A stretch of DNA of 64,000 nucleotides, taken from contig JBHGNT010000018.1 in assembly GCA_043228905.1 (NCBI GenBank), positions 3,534,001-3,598,000 of the forward strand. The letters are read 5' to 3'. Numbering within the stretch: position 1 is the stretch's first letter; each line of letters opens with the position of its first letter. The DNA is from Azolla caroliniana. Lineage: Eukaryota; Polypodiophyta. The notes beneath the pieces were generated by a model, which saw only the letters and a list, made by a program, of their open reading frames with translations, was not told the DNA's origin and did not search any database. A program made the position numbers and the translations under genes. This document shows, one piece after another, positions 36,255 to 48,426 of this stretch.

Positions 36255-36591
36255 AGCTCACTTGAATAATTGTAGTAACAAGGTCAAAGTTCTAACAAAC
36301 AAGCCGGAAGTTCTCTCGATTCTTTTTTTTTCTCTTTCACTTTTGTTCGCAGTTGATCAAATTAATTAGTACATACTCGATCCTTCCAGTGTAGAACTAG
36401 TGTCCTTCCGTTGTCATGATGCACTAGACTGAAGAACAAGATTTGAAACGCCAGATTTCATAAGGCTCGAATATCATATCCTAAAAGAATATAATCTGCA
36501 TGTGAATAACAGATTCTCGATCCCTACTTGTGCATCATCATGTGAAATTATAAATAAGAGATTAATTCAGTTCTAATCCCATTCTGATCCG

Positions 36592-36651
<60 letters not shown>

Positions 36652-37480
36652 ATCCTTCTAGTCATGGATCAGACTTATTGAGGCAGGTAAAGCAGCTTAC
36701 ACAAACAAAACTACTTTTTTTTTCTCCATCGAGGAGAGAAGAAGATAAGTTGAGGATGATGGGAGGCAGAAAACAAAATTTCGGAATCACAATTTACTGC
36801 TTCGTGAATCAGAAACTCAATCACACCCAACGTACTAATGTTCGAATGATATAGCAGTGGAAAGTATCTCGATGAATGAGAAATCAAAAGGATTATCGCA
36901 TGAACCATACCTCTGAATGTGTTTGTGTGTGATCTTGTGAGAGCGGCTTTATGTTGTGATTGGTAGAGCAGAAGCACAGGAACAGCCAGCCGGTGCCACT
37001 ATTCGAAGAAGGAGAAGGCAAAAAAAAGCTTCATAGATTTGATCGGAGGAGATGCAGCAGTAATTGACAGAAAACAGCCCGTCTTTTTGCATGCAGAATT
37101 CGGCTCTGCTTTTTTTTTCGTTTTATTTATTATTTATTATTTATTATCTTTTATCTTTTATCTTTTTTTATCTTCTTCTTTTTTTTAATTATTTTTATTT
37201 TTATTTTTATTTTTTCTATAAGGATATCCATTCATGAGTCTAAGCAATTTACATTCTTTCGATTCCCAAGTGATTCGCGGAGGGAAGGCTTTTAGTTGGC
37301 AACTGCTCAGTTCAAGCCTAAACCGAGCCGTCAAACCGTTATTAAACGGTTTGGAGGTTCGGTTTACACTTGACCTTCCCAAATCGGTTTGAGCTCGGTT
37401 TGGCAAGGCTCAAGCCGAATCAAACTCATTAGGGCCAAAACGGTTAATGCTTAATCAATTTAGCCAAACCAGTACCTAAA
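36255..37480. other. Upstream region of VAP27
   Basis: It contains a (TG)n run at 36594-36642, a possible noncoding first exon of VAP27 (about 37030-36912, minus) and T-rich low-complexity DNA at 37109-37217. No coding frame was recognised. Confidence 0.4.
36594..36642. repeat. (TG)n microsatellite
   Basis: About 24 TG units upstream of VAP27. Confidence 0.9.
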
Positions 37481-37484
37481 CTAG

Positions 37485-37815
37485 TTTAGGCTTAACCGGT
37501 TTTGGATAGCGAAACGTATGTTTGATGCTTTGCTTAGGCCAGATAACTCCGCTCATACCCTCCTCTTCCATGGAAATGAACTAAATTGACCTTTGCACCA
37601 ACCATTTTCTCCCTCAAACCAATTTAGCAAAGGTCAATTCAAACCGAAGTGGCGCCCTCCTTATGAAAGTTGGTTTGAGGGAGAAAATGGTTGGTGGATA
37701 AGGTCAATTCGTTTCATTTCCATGGAAGAGGAGGGTACGAGCGGAGTTCTCTAGCTTAGGCAAAGCATCGTGTATGCATTTTGCTAGACCAAACCGATTA
37801 AGCCTTAAACGGTTC
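37485..37815. mobile_element. Foldback (long inverted repeat) element
   Basis: Arms of about 100 bases, 37524-37622 and 37670-37769, mirror each other (GATGCTTTGCTTAGGC against GCTTAGGCAAAGCATC; CCATTTTCTCCCTCAAACC against GGTTTGAGGGAGAAAATGG). About 47 bases lie between them. Similarity continues outward through GGCTTAACCGGTTTTGG and CCAAACCGATTAAGCC. No open frame lies inside, so it is a nonautonomous foldback or MITE-like element, or a retroelement piece turned on itself. Confidence 0.75.
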
Positions 37816-37849
37816 GATTCAAATTCGAAAACTTCCAAACCGGTTAAGC

Positions 37850-39050
37850 CAAAACCGAACCATTGTCAATTCCTAGAGGGAACAACCATCTCGGTGGCCG
37901 AAAGTGCCAAACAGGATTATCATCCTTCGAGGACATAAGTGGAGTAGTTTTCCACAAAGTAAGAAGCTCATTATGTTTAGCAATTTTATCTTCAAAATCT
38001 CCAATAAGACAATCCCATTGTCCTTTAAAAGTATGCACCATGTGTGACCAAATATTATGTACCATTTCAACTTGGGACTTGTGAGGCTCTAGGTTGATGG
38101 AAATGAGAGACCAATAAGCCTTCCAAATGTAATACGTAGTGGTACTACTCAATAACTCCCATAATTGTTACATGTCCTTCCTTCTCTCCTAAAGATTGCA
38201 TGGACACTAATGGAAGTAAACAAAATATTTTGGAATCAATGTTAAAACTATGGTCTATAGATTCAACATTATGGTGAAAAACATAGTAGACAAGCGATGT
38301 CCCAACCACCATGCCCCATGTGAATACCAATGGGGGAAATTAGTTGGAAAGTATTATTAGGAGGCGTTTCTATACTGATTAAGACTTGCGGTAGTCCCAT
38401 AGACAATGTTTATGAGTTTCAGCTTGCAAATGACAATGGTCATAACTAGAGGCTACGCCCTTCTTATGCAACCATGTGCCAATAGCCAAGGTCAATGCAC
38501 AAGTAACCACTGCACATTAAGTATTTGTCGTGGTTGTTTTCTTTCCCATATGTTAACCCATAACTTATCAAGAAACTTTGGAGTAATACCATGTCGATGT
38601 TGCAGCTGGTAAAACATATTGTCTACCCGACATAATATCTCTTCTCAATTGCATAGAATATTCGAAAAAATTAAAGTTTTTACCAATAAATGGGTTTTTA
38701 CCCACTAATAGTCAATTGTTTTCCTTGCAAATATGAACAAATGTTATTAACACCCACAACTTCCAATGTGACTTTATGTCCTCTATCAATGGATAAATAT
38801 ACCATTTGCAATTAGCGTATCCTATTATCCTTATATTGTGTTCCATAACACAAGGATAATCAATTACCACTTCTTGCAATGGAGACAATTGACTTGCATT
38901 ATCCACATAAAAAAGACGAAAGGTTTTATCCTCTAGATATCCCTTTACAGTCAAGAGTACCCATATGAGGTGAGTTAATGTATGGTATGGCGGCTCTATC
39001 AATAGCTTCTTGAGTTTGCCGATACATTATTTATCCTCCATGCATCCTAG
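37850..39050 (-). mobile_element. Degenerate retroelement-like stretch on the minus strand
   Basis: Minus-strand frames at 38152-37844 (LIGDFEDKIAKHNELLTLWK) and 39002-38712 (KTFRLFYVDNASQLSPLQEV) lie in one orientation with stops and shifts between them. They read like protein but I cannot name a domain. A decayed retroelement is my best guess. Confidence 0.3.
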
Positions 39051-39349
39051 CTAGTACTTGCTTTTGTTCCTCCCATGAACACGATAAAAAAACCCTACCA
39101 AGACTTGATTGAATTTGCATGACCTTTTGCAATTTTTCCCCATGCCAACCATTGTCTAGAACCCAACACTAAACTTGTCGATGTAGTAAAAAACGGGTTC
39201 CATAATAACCTTTGCCTAAAATATTCAACATAATGAGTAGGTTGATTGATTAACAATCCAAGTAAGACTTGCATCCATGCAAAAAATATAGTTTGAATAA
39301 ATTTTTCCTTGCATCCATGAGCATCCTCACACCTTCACTCTTTATTCCA

Positions 39350-39625
39350 TCCATCCATGTAGGGAGCTTCTCGTGTTGACAAGCATCCATTCAAATATCC
39401 ATTCCTCCATGGGACCATCCATCCATCCATGGGAGCTTCTCTAGTTGACAAGCATCCATCCAAACATCCATATCTCAATGGTACCATCCATTCCACCTAA
39501 TAATCCGTTCTATTGGACCATCCATCCATCCATGTGAACTTCTCTAGCTGACAAGCATCTATGCAATCATCCATCCCTTCATGGAACCATCCACCCATCC
39601 ATCCATGGGAGCTTCTTTGAAGCTC
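39350..39625. repeat. Minisatellite, about four units of 65-110 bases
   Basis: GGGAGCTTCTC, TTGACAAGCATCCAT and CATGG-ACCATCCATCCATC recur from about 39361, 39430, 39536 and 39608, with CATC runs between. The units differ in length and sequence. Confidence 0.7.
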
Positions 39626-41400
39626 CCGTGACAACTTACGTGCTCTCGCTTCTTCTTCTTCTTCTTCTTTTGATGCATATGTCCACATTGAGCTTCCATT
39701 GGAACAAAATTATTCTTCATATTTTCAAAAATATTAAAGTACGACCTCGATCAAAACATACAACCATAAAAAGTTGGTTCGATCAATCTAGATCTGCTTC
39801 CTTATTAAAGATGTGTGATTTATTGCCTATTTGAAGTAAGAATGACTTAATCTCTCTAAATACCTAGATGCATAACGTTTGGAGGCTTAATTGTTTGAAT
39901 TTGGATTATCTTGTTGATGCGTGTAATCAAATGCTTTGATATTTCGAATAGAAGGCTTGAAACCTTGAATAATATTCCTGGACAAAGCATATAGTCAAAT
40001 CGAGGTGACTAAGTGACATTTTGGTATTACATGAAATATGATTGAGGCCATAAATCTGATTGATTAGGCACTGATTCAAATTGCGTATGCCACGTTTTCG
40101 CTTAGCAACACCCTTGGTAAACTCAATCCCAAGGGCTTGGTGTTCCTGTGTTACCGTTCATTCCCCTTGGTTTTGTTGGTTTTAAAACAAACGACGATTT
40201 TTATCATCTTGTTGGATTTTTTATTATAACGACATGTGTAGATTCAATGCAAGTGGTAGCCACTAGATTGTATGCTTTGTATATGCTTATTAGATTGGTA
40301 ATGGAAACTAAGGTGTAGTTTTTATTTTTGTTAAAAAATGCAAGTGGTAGCTACTTGGCATCAAACAACAAAGCAAAACAAAACCTACAACTTCTGAGAA
40401 TGGCCATCATAATCATGTTTTGCACATCATATTGTTTTGTTCGGTTTCATTTGTAAATATTGATACACTAATATGTTTACGATGCATTATGTCCTTTCAT
40501 TCAATTATTATCTCTAGAATGTTATCAATAAATCAATTAATGTAGTTCCGCTCGTGCATTAATTACTTGATCAACTTCACCAATGATGTGAGTGTTGTTA
40601 TTTTAACTAATCCCATTGTAAAATCGTGGCAATTTATAATCAATTAATTTACACAATTGTAATACAAATAGGCTAAGTCCCCCATAGAAAGCAATTTATT
40701 GAAACATTCACTTAGATTCCATACAAAAAATACCTTTTTTGTGCAATCATACAAGTGAAAGAATACATTGAATGGGTGCTCGTGTTTCAGTAATGGTTCC
40801 ATGTATCTCTATATCATATATGTACATATATATCTAGTGAAATTCAATGAGTTTGCCAAATATAAATCATGTTACCAAGAAAACCTCCTCACAACTTAAA
40901 CTTGCTTGGGACGAAATTCAATACATTTTATGTTTGCTTTTTGTGCACATATGTAGATTTGAAAATTGCAATAGTTCATTAAAATTTAGATGCATCCAAT
41001 TAGACTTTGGTTGGTACTTGCAAGTGTTTCAAATTTCCCTTTGTGACATGAATGTTGTGCAAGATTTGGCTCGAGAAATTTAGTATGGGAATTTGGAAAA
41101 CATCATTTTTGTTATGCTTGTTTACACTCATCTCAAGGACGATATCAATCTAGAGTTTTATTGAGATATCACTGTATGCCCATCTTAGAAAAGTGGCATA
41201 TTTGCCTAAAATGAAATTATTAACCTTGTAATTACATCACTTTGTTTCATTGACCCATTTCCTACATGATGTATAATTGGTTGGCTTCTAAAGCAAGGCT
41301 TGATTACATCAAGTAGCACAAACACGATGTAACTATGCAATGGACAATGCATTGAGTTGGTAGTTTTATTGTCCATGGTAGAACCCATACTTCCTCAATC
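39626..41400. other. Noncoding AT-rich stretch
   Basis: There is no gene I can support. Small frames at 39628-39834 and 40847-41083 have no motif. I see no strong repeat. Confidence 0.4.
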
Positions 41401-44400
41401 CCACGAGACATCGAAGTTCATAATACCAGGCGCAATAACATGATCTATATTCGATGTCGAGATTAAAGCCAAACAATATACTGACGTTGGAATCCCAATC
41501 AAAAGCTAGATATTATCGAAGGCAAGGGATCGAGTATATTGCGGATGTTACATTATGAAGGAACTCATGGGGGCAACATGTAGGCAGGGTTTCCCCTTAG
41601 ACAGGTTCAACGAGTCCGAGCATCACACATATGACGTGAAGCTTCACTCTCCGTTCGACCAGAAACATTTCGAGTTTACGTGTTCATAGAGGACCAATTT
41701 CATTCAGCGCACCATTCGCCGAAATCATCGGGAGTTTGCTACTCGATCCAGAGTCCTCCGAGCACAAGCACTCACGATTCACCGAAATCATCTGGGATAT
41801 GGAGTTTGCTACTCAATCTGAAGTCTTGAGTCCTTTGGACACAAGTACTCACATGGGTGGTTCACAACCACACCATATACATAATTCATTGGTTCAGTCA
41901 TTGGTCCCTATCTACCTCGATGAAGACTTAACCAAGATGCAAATTGAGCATCGTAAAACTTGTATGCCACGAGTCATACAAGCTCATAAAGAGGGGCATC
42001 CTGCTTTTTACCGAGACGAACGTGTCATAATAAATGATCGCGTTGCCAATTGACGGCGTGTGGCCCATGTGAAACAATAAACTTAGGATGACTTTTATGG
42101 AACTGTAACGGTGCACTTTGGACACACCCTGGCCGTCTAGAGGAGATTTTGAAGGTATATGGCATACTTTTTTTTAGTAGAAACACATCTGAGCCCAAAT
42201 CGAGGACTGCCACGAGTTGACGGTTTTCGTTGGGAATTTGTCTTTAGACAAACCTCACGTCGACATACTACTAGAGGGTATGAAGGGGTTGCGATACTAT
42301 TTCGGAGAGAGATACATAATAGGATAGAAATACTAAAGAAAGACCTAGAAGCCCGTTTTATGTGGGTGATAGTCCTCACTAGTAAGGACCATGCGATATT
42401 TATCGTCGTGCGTTACTTCCCCCCAAAAGGATCCCGGTATAATATGGTTGGAGAGACGAGTATAGTTGATGAAGGAACGCAACATGGGCTTTCTCCATAC
42501 GAACCTTTATTGGATGACATAATCCGATATTCTTCTCAAGGGGAAGTCTTCCTTGTAGGAGATTTAAATGCGAGAACCCAATCCCGACAATGCACAATAT
42601 TTCAGATGGATAGAAACCTCAAAATGGTGAATGTCGACCCTTTAGACTTAGACATAACGCGTACATCAAAGGATCCAGGTGCAGATGCCACAAGCTTTGG
42701 CCATCATCTGCTTGAACTTGGAAGCCGACACCAAATGATCATATATAATGGCTTAGCCAAGTGGCCGGGCTCGGAAGCGCTCACATGTTTCCCACATGGA
42801 GGGGAAAGCACGGTTGATTACCTAATAGGACGCCCTGACGCTACCCACCCACATGGTTAACTCCTTCCGGGTGGCCCCATGCCCCATTGGTGCATACCAT
42901 AACTTCCTATACTTTGAGCTAAAATGCGACACCTCCCACACCACCAACTCTAGTCAACCAAACCATCACACCATAATACATTTCACGCATGAGCTCGCTG
43001 ACATCTACTCTCGACATGTTCAAGCCCATCTTTCCTCTTTTGATTCTTCCTTGCCTTTAGAGAACCTCACTACAGAACTCGCACACACCCTTCACTCGGT
43101 AGAAATTAGTAGCTTCCCATACACGAAACACTCCAATCATAGTAGAATAAGGTCTATGCCACAGAACAAGTGGTATGACAAGGATTGTAGAGAGTTGTAT
43201 AGACAACTTAAGTGTCGCGACTTAGTGGTACTATTTCCTTAGTACATGCTCGAAAACACCCATTGAGGATCCTAATATTTGGCACACATATATCGGGATA
43301 CTCTACCATGTCCCGAACCAACCACCCATCCCAATGCCTTCCACACCCCGACCTAACATGGGGACACTTTTCACGACATCTAGGGTCACGAAGGTCATAA
43401 AAAAATTACAACATAGGAAATCCATGGACCACACAGGATTGCGAGCCGAGCACATCATATATGCTCGAGAGTGCCTAGCCCCCTTTCTCACTCTAATCTT
43501 CAACTACGCCCTCGCCGAGGGTTTTCCACCACAATGGACCATGAACATAGTGGCCCCTATACATAAAGGAGGGGACCCAATGGACCCAAATACATATAGG
43601 ACCATTATGATAGGCCATACGCTCGCTAAACTATATGGTGTGGTAATGGAAGCAGAGCTTAGGGATTATATGGAAACATTAAGTCTTCGAGCACCTGAGC
43701 AAGCTGGCTTTAGACGAGCCTTCTCCACTATTGACCATATCTTCACACTTAGGTGCTTAATTGACCAGAGGAAGGCTCGTAAGAAGAAACTATATTGTTG
43801 CTTTGTGGACTTCCGCAAAGCCTTTGACACAGTTCTTAGGGAGAAGTTGTTTGATAGACTTAAGAGCTTGGAGATACCAAATGACATGATTTGGGCCATT
43901 TATGCCCTATATGAGCAAGTCTCTAGGTGTGTAAGATGCCCAGGTGGCCTATCTGATTGTTTCACTAGCACCATTGGTGTAAAACAAGGTTGCCCCTATC
44001 ACCGACTCTTTTTAGGATCTACATTGATGAGATCACTGATTTTATTGCTCGTAAGGGAGTAGCTATTGGGGATACACAAGTTAGTCTCTTACTCTTCGCA
44101 GATGACATTGTCTTGATCTCGGAGTCTGAACAGGAACACATCCACATCGAAACCCATTGACCTCCCGCTTCTCTTCGAGAGACTTGTATGGAAATGAAAT
44201 TAGGCCTAGTATAACATCATTTTTATTGCAAAATATGTTTGTTATTTTATTTTATTAGAAGTTCTATTTACCTTAAAACTCTATTTTTATTTTTATTTTT
44301 TACTTTGGATGAATAGGTAAATATCTCTCTTTTTATTTTTTATTTTTTTTAAACCATTTGTCTCATGGGCCAATTTTTGGCCTTAGAAGACGTTAATATA

Positions 44401-44404
44401 TCTT

Positions 44405-44407
<3 letters not shown>

Positions 44408-44440
<33 letters not shown>
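44408..44440. repeat. (CT)n microsatellite at a LINE tail
   Basis: It directly follows GACGTTAATATATCTTTC, so it starts exactly where a LINE 3' tail ends. Confidence 0.9.
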
Positions 44441-44499
44441 TTCTTCTCTTCCATTTGCTCTCTCTGCTCGTGTTTTGTGTGTGTGCGCGCCACAACAAA

Positions 44500-44824
44500 T
44501 GGACGCTTGCTCGCTGCGATGGCGTCTGCTCAAGCAGAAAGGAAGGAAGGAAGAATGCATAATGTGGAGTATCGCTTGCTGCCATATGATGCCTTCTGCG
44601 TAAGATCAAAGAGGAAGGAAGCAGAAGCTGGAGACAATAGAATCCATGTCCCTATGATATAATTCCTAGTTCCGATGGGCCAGGTAATGTCTTTGGAGGA
44701 GCTGGAGGAGTGCGTGAGGATCAATTTCTGCGATCAGGTGTTGCTGCTGCTTTCTCATGGCCTCTTCCGCTTACCTTCCCCTCATGGCACTCACGTCAAG
44801 TTAGAGGTACACTATGAGTGAGAG
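44500..44824 (+). CDS. Doubtful short frames between two LINE tails
   Basis: An ATG at 44519 opens MASAQAERKEGRMHNVEYRL and reaches a stop at 44662. A second frame from 44678 reads MGQVMSLEELEECVRINFCD and stops at 44822. The stretch is GC-richer than its surroundings and reads like protein, but I know no family. It may be a captured host exon, a first exon of a lost gene, or chance. Confidence 0.15.
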
Positions 44825-46374
44825 AGAGGCGCTCTTCTATTAGAGGCCAAAATTGGCCTCTGCAATAAAGCATAATATCAAATATGCATGAATTCAAGTT
44901 ATCCATACTGAAACAAAAATAAACACGGGCATGTTTCCTAAATATCCATGATAATGATATTAATACATGATTATGGCTTTACAATTGATATTGAATTGTG
45001 AGAGAGCTTTACAAGCATGAAGTGTATATGGGATGAGTGCTGGTGGGGGGACATGGTATCCAGTGTTAATTGTTTTTGTAGAGTGAGACTATGAAGAAGT
45101 TCAGATCAGGTCCTGAATTCTTATAGGGAGAGGAAACGCTGGAATGCGCACGATCTTATACATATCAAGGAGTAACATTCACAAGACATCAGTTCTCCCT
45201 AAGGGAAGCTGCTCGTGCTTGACTTTCTTGTGGATATGCAACCCTTGGTACCTCGAAAGACAATGTGCACAGGTCTAGTTCCGAGAACCACAAACAAGAT
45301 CTCAATTTGATACACTTGAAATATCAACTCTTTGCCACGGGGTAGAAACTTGGATATTGAGCCTTCATGTTAAAGAGAGATTTAGTGAGACCTGAATTGT
45401 CAAGGGTGCCTACAGGCCTAAGGAGCAAAATTGTGGTGCTTCTCGATGTAATTTAATGGAATAGTCAAATAATATGGATTGAGCACAATGTCTCTTAACA
45501 AGAAGATGGCCCATTATAAGGCCCTCTTTTTAAACATGTTGTAGGATCAAGCTCTCTGATATGGATACACATCTATCTTATGTAATCCTTAGTGCAATGT
45601 GACAACTCAAGCCATCTTCACATTAGCTAGAGATTGAGACAGACACATATGCACACACATCTAATGTGGAAACAAAGGAACATCAAGCTACCATTGCCCT
45701 GTTATTTATGAAATAAGGGGGAGATACCACTGCCTTGTCAAAATCGGCTTTAAGATTGGTTCACTCCACAAGGTAATGGAATGTGAGGACCAATGATGAT
45801 TGGGATTGTTCTTGTTAGAAATTAAGAGACACATAGAGAGGTTGTTAAAGAGGAGAGCAATACCACCACAGAAGCTCATTGACAATGAACCGTTTCAACT
45901 TTCTATAGCTCAATCACTACTTATCCTACAAGTCAAGTGGGGGCTACAAAAATCAGGTCTCGAACACAATATTCAAAAGGGGTTACAATAGATTGTTCAC
46001 TAGCAATTTATTGTGCTCATAGGTGACATCCATTTGGACCATGGCCACATCACCCTTGTTATGACATGTCAAGGCTATTATTGCCTGACACCTAAGGTGC
46101 TTCTCTCACTGTAGAGAATCTACATCTTGAATTGGTTTGTGTTGGAGAACTTTTGAAATCAGAATGTTCAGTACATCTAATCTGAGAAAGTTAAGTGCTT
46201 AGCTAATGAGTTTATTTAGAACCTTAGGCAGTTTGATTAATTTAGTTATACTTATTTTGGTTTGTTGTTCTCAAAGATGAGAAAACATATTAAGATGTGA
46301 TCTCTCATTCGATCTTACAGGCCATATTTGGTCTCTGAAAATATGCTAATATACTCAATGATTACCCACTTGAT

Positions 46375-47420
46375 AATGACCAAAACGTTGGTGCCACGTG
46401 ATATAATTCGGGCAGAGATGGGAACAACCCCAATAATCATCGAAACATTATTCTGATCAGTGATCCATTGCTTCATCTATTCCCCATTGCACAGAATGTC
46501 AACATGCATGGAAGGAAGGTATGTGAATTCTTAGATACTGAAAACTGCCACCATCTCAATAGCTTGACAATTGAATGTGAATACATGTTTCAAAGATCAT
46601 TCTCGGGTCTTTTATCTATTGGGTTTTGTGGTTTTTCAATAACAAGCTCTCAGAATCGTAATATTTCTCTTGGCATCATCTATTCTCGGTTCCATGCAAT
46701 GTCAATTTATATTGAAAACTGTCACCATCTCAATAGCTTGACCGTTGAATGCGATTATTGGCAACAAATTTTGCACTCTAAGTGTGGGGTAAGGGGACTA
46801 CATCATCTGTATATTGGAGAAGTATAATTGTGAGAGCCCTAGTAACTGATTCATTTTCATGTTCTCTAATGGCATTCTATATTCACTTTTCCAATTGATC
46901 AAGGTACAGATAAAAAAGAATTGGTGATAAGAGAAAGATTTTTTGAACTCCTGTTGTGCTTAGGAATTCTCTCAGAATACTCTTCTCTGATTTGAATTTA
47001 TTTCACATAGATACATCTTAAAAGAACAGTATCCTATCTATATCATGAGGTTATATTTCCATAATTAATACTCAATATTGGAAAAATTACTAAGGGTGGC
47101 GAATTGATGCCCAAGCCCTCATCCAAACTCCTAAGAGGGCCAGACATGTCAACACACTGATGTACACATGTTCACACATTGGAAATAGAAACCAAGGGTT
47201 GCCTGAATATTGAGCAGCAAAAGAAACCATGTGACTTATGCTGGCTCAGTGTACCAGATGCAGAATATGTCACTCTGCAACGCTTTGCATTTAGAAGATT
47301 AGGCATGATTTTCAGGAATTCCTACAAGGTTGTACTAGCTTTCAAGGAAGGAACCATGGGGATGACACTAGATGTGCTCTTTGCTTGTCTACTTGACAGT
47401 TAATGGAAGACCAAAACCGT
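46375..47420 (+). mobile_element. LINE ORF2 C-terminal fragment
   Basis: 46390-46480 reads VPRDIIRAEMGTTP, as in the 55 kb LINE (VPHNIIRAEMGAAP). At 47179-47403 a frame shows PCDLCWLSVPDAEYVTLQRF, the terminal knuckle region with its last Cys changed to Arg. Between them sits a 119-codon frame (46468-46827) with the phrase ENCHHLNSLT twice, which the other LINE does not have. It is a decayed relative, directly after the tail of the previous copy. Confidence 0.55.
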
Positions 47421-48155
47421 GAAATCCGGCAACTAGCTTGGTTTTTCATGTTAGATTTAATGTTCTCATTTTGTTCTAATATTTAACAATTCCCCAGTTT
47501 CACGGCTGGGGTAGGGCTTGCGTAGATGATTTGTAATAATATTGTGGGTCTCATGGGTCATGTTGGCTCCCCTATTAATTTTTCTATATCATTGTCATAA
47601 TATTGATCTGACTCAACTCATACCGCACACCCTTTGTTGAACCAAGAAATTTGGGGCAACCCTTAAATATTTTTCTCAATATATCTAGTTTTACCAATTG
47701 TAGCATCCATCAGTTGACACATGTGTGCATATTCTATGTCATGCAGGAATTCCTAGCATCTAAGCAGCATATCCAATGCATGTTCTTTCTTCTTCCATTT
47801 CATCACATGACTACCCCGGGGCATGTCCTGTGTTTTTCTCATCCTTAGTCGTAGCTGGAAACATACAGGGTTGGAGATTGGCTTCTGATCTGAAAGTTTT
47901 GGAGCGTCTCTAATTCATTGTATTTGATGAGAGCATAATTAATTGTGCTATCTTTGTTGTTAGCTGTGTGACTAATCTATTTTCTTGACTTTGGTAATCT
48001 TTGTGCTCCATTCAGGCTGTCATCTGCTTAGAGTTCATCATATTTATCATGGCACTTAAGCATCTTTGCTTAAGTTTTTTAGTAAACTATTCTATATTTC
48101 GGCATTCTTTTATTGTGGATGACCTAATTGTTCTGAATTTTGCATGTTTGAATAT
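47421..48155. other. Intron or upstream DNA of the GFS12-type gene
   Basis: AT-rich. I found no exon with clean borders that would extend the protein upstream. Confidence 0.35.
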
Positions 48156-48290
48156 TCATTTTTTTATTTTGGTTTGTTGTTCTCAAAGATGAGACAACAC
48201 TTAAGATGTAATCTCTCGTTTGGTGTTATAGGCCATTTTGGCCTCTTAAAAGACGTTAATATATCTTTCTTTCTTTCGTTCTATTATAAT
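48156..48290 (+). mobile_element. LINE tail, subfamily A
   Basis: TTTTGGTTTGTTGTTCTC, GATGAGACAACACTT, TAATCTCTCGTTTGG, AGGCCATTTTGGCCTC, AAAGACGTTAATATATC and (TTTC)n. It is a very short insertion, probably in an intron of the GFS12-type gene. Confidence 0.8.
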
Positions 48291-48426
48291 AATTTGAGTT
48301 CTTTAGGGCGACTAGAGTTATCTGGATATAACATTACTACTGCATGATTGTATGCTTAGATGAAAAATCAGGGGCTTGCGGTAAAACATCATGAATATTT
48401 ATATTATTCTGATATGTTTCATGTAG

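Larger units (their letters stand above)
44160..45105. mobile_element. Nested insertion: two LINE C tails pointing at each other
   Basis: The broken LINE A loses about 50 codons after FADDIVLISES, and about 950 bases sit there instead. 44165-44437 is a subfamily C 3' end on the plus strand (GTCTCATGGGCCAA, GAAGACGTTAATATATC, CT repeat). 44818-45105 is a subfamily C 3' end on the minus strand, similar to 4985-5400. Between them lie about 380 GC-richer bases. Confidence 0.55.
41400..46350 (+). mobile_element. Broken LINE, subfamily A, with endonuclease and reverse transcriptase
   Basis: The left edge is not sharp. 41736-42053 may be ORF1-related. 42100-42860 is an APE-type endonuclease (LLWNCNGALW, VETHLSP, VGDLNART, STVDYLIGRPD). 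43334-44062 begins the reverse transcriptase (QAGFRRAF, CCFVDFRKAFDT, GVKQGCP), and the catalytic FADD lies at 44095-44106 in another frame. The protein is broken by apparent shifts near 42170 (a T8 run), 42845 and 43998 and by several stops. At about 44160 it is cut; it resumes near 45105 (PEFL then GEETLECA) and runs through stop-ridden ORF2 and 3' UTR to a tail at 46310-46345. It is inactive. Confidence 0.8.

Noticed and set aside
39350-39625. CRISPR-like array of spaced repeats
   Set aside because: Unit and spacer lengths vary, the spacers are themselves CATC repeats, and the genome is a plant nuclear one.
41736-42053. A host gene upstream of the broken LINE
   Set aside because: It has the same orientation and lies within 100 bases of the endonuclease start; it is more likely the 5' part of the LINE, perhaps ORF1.
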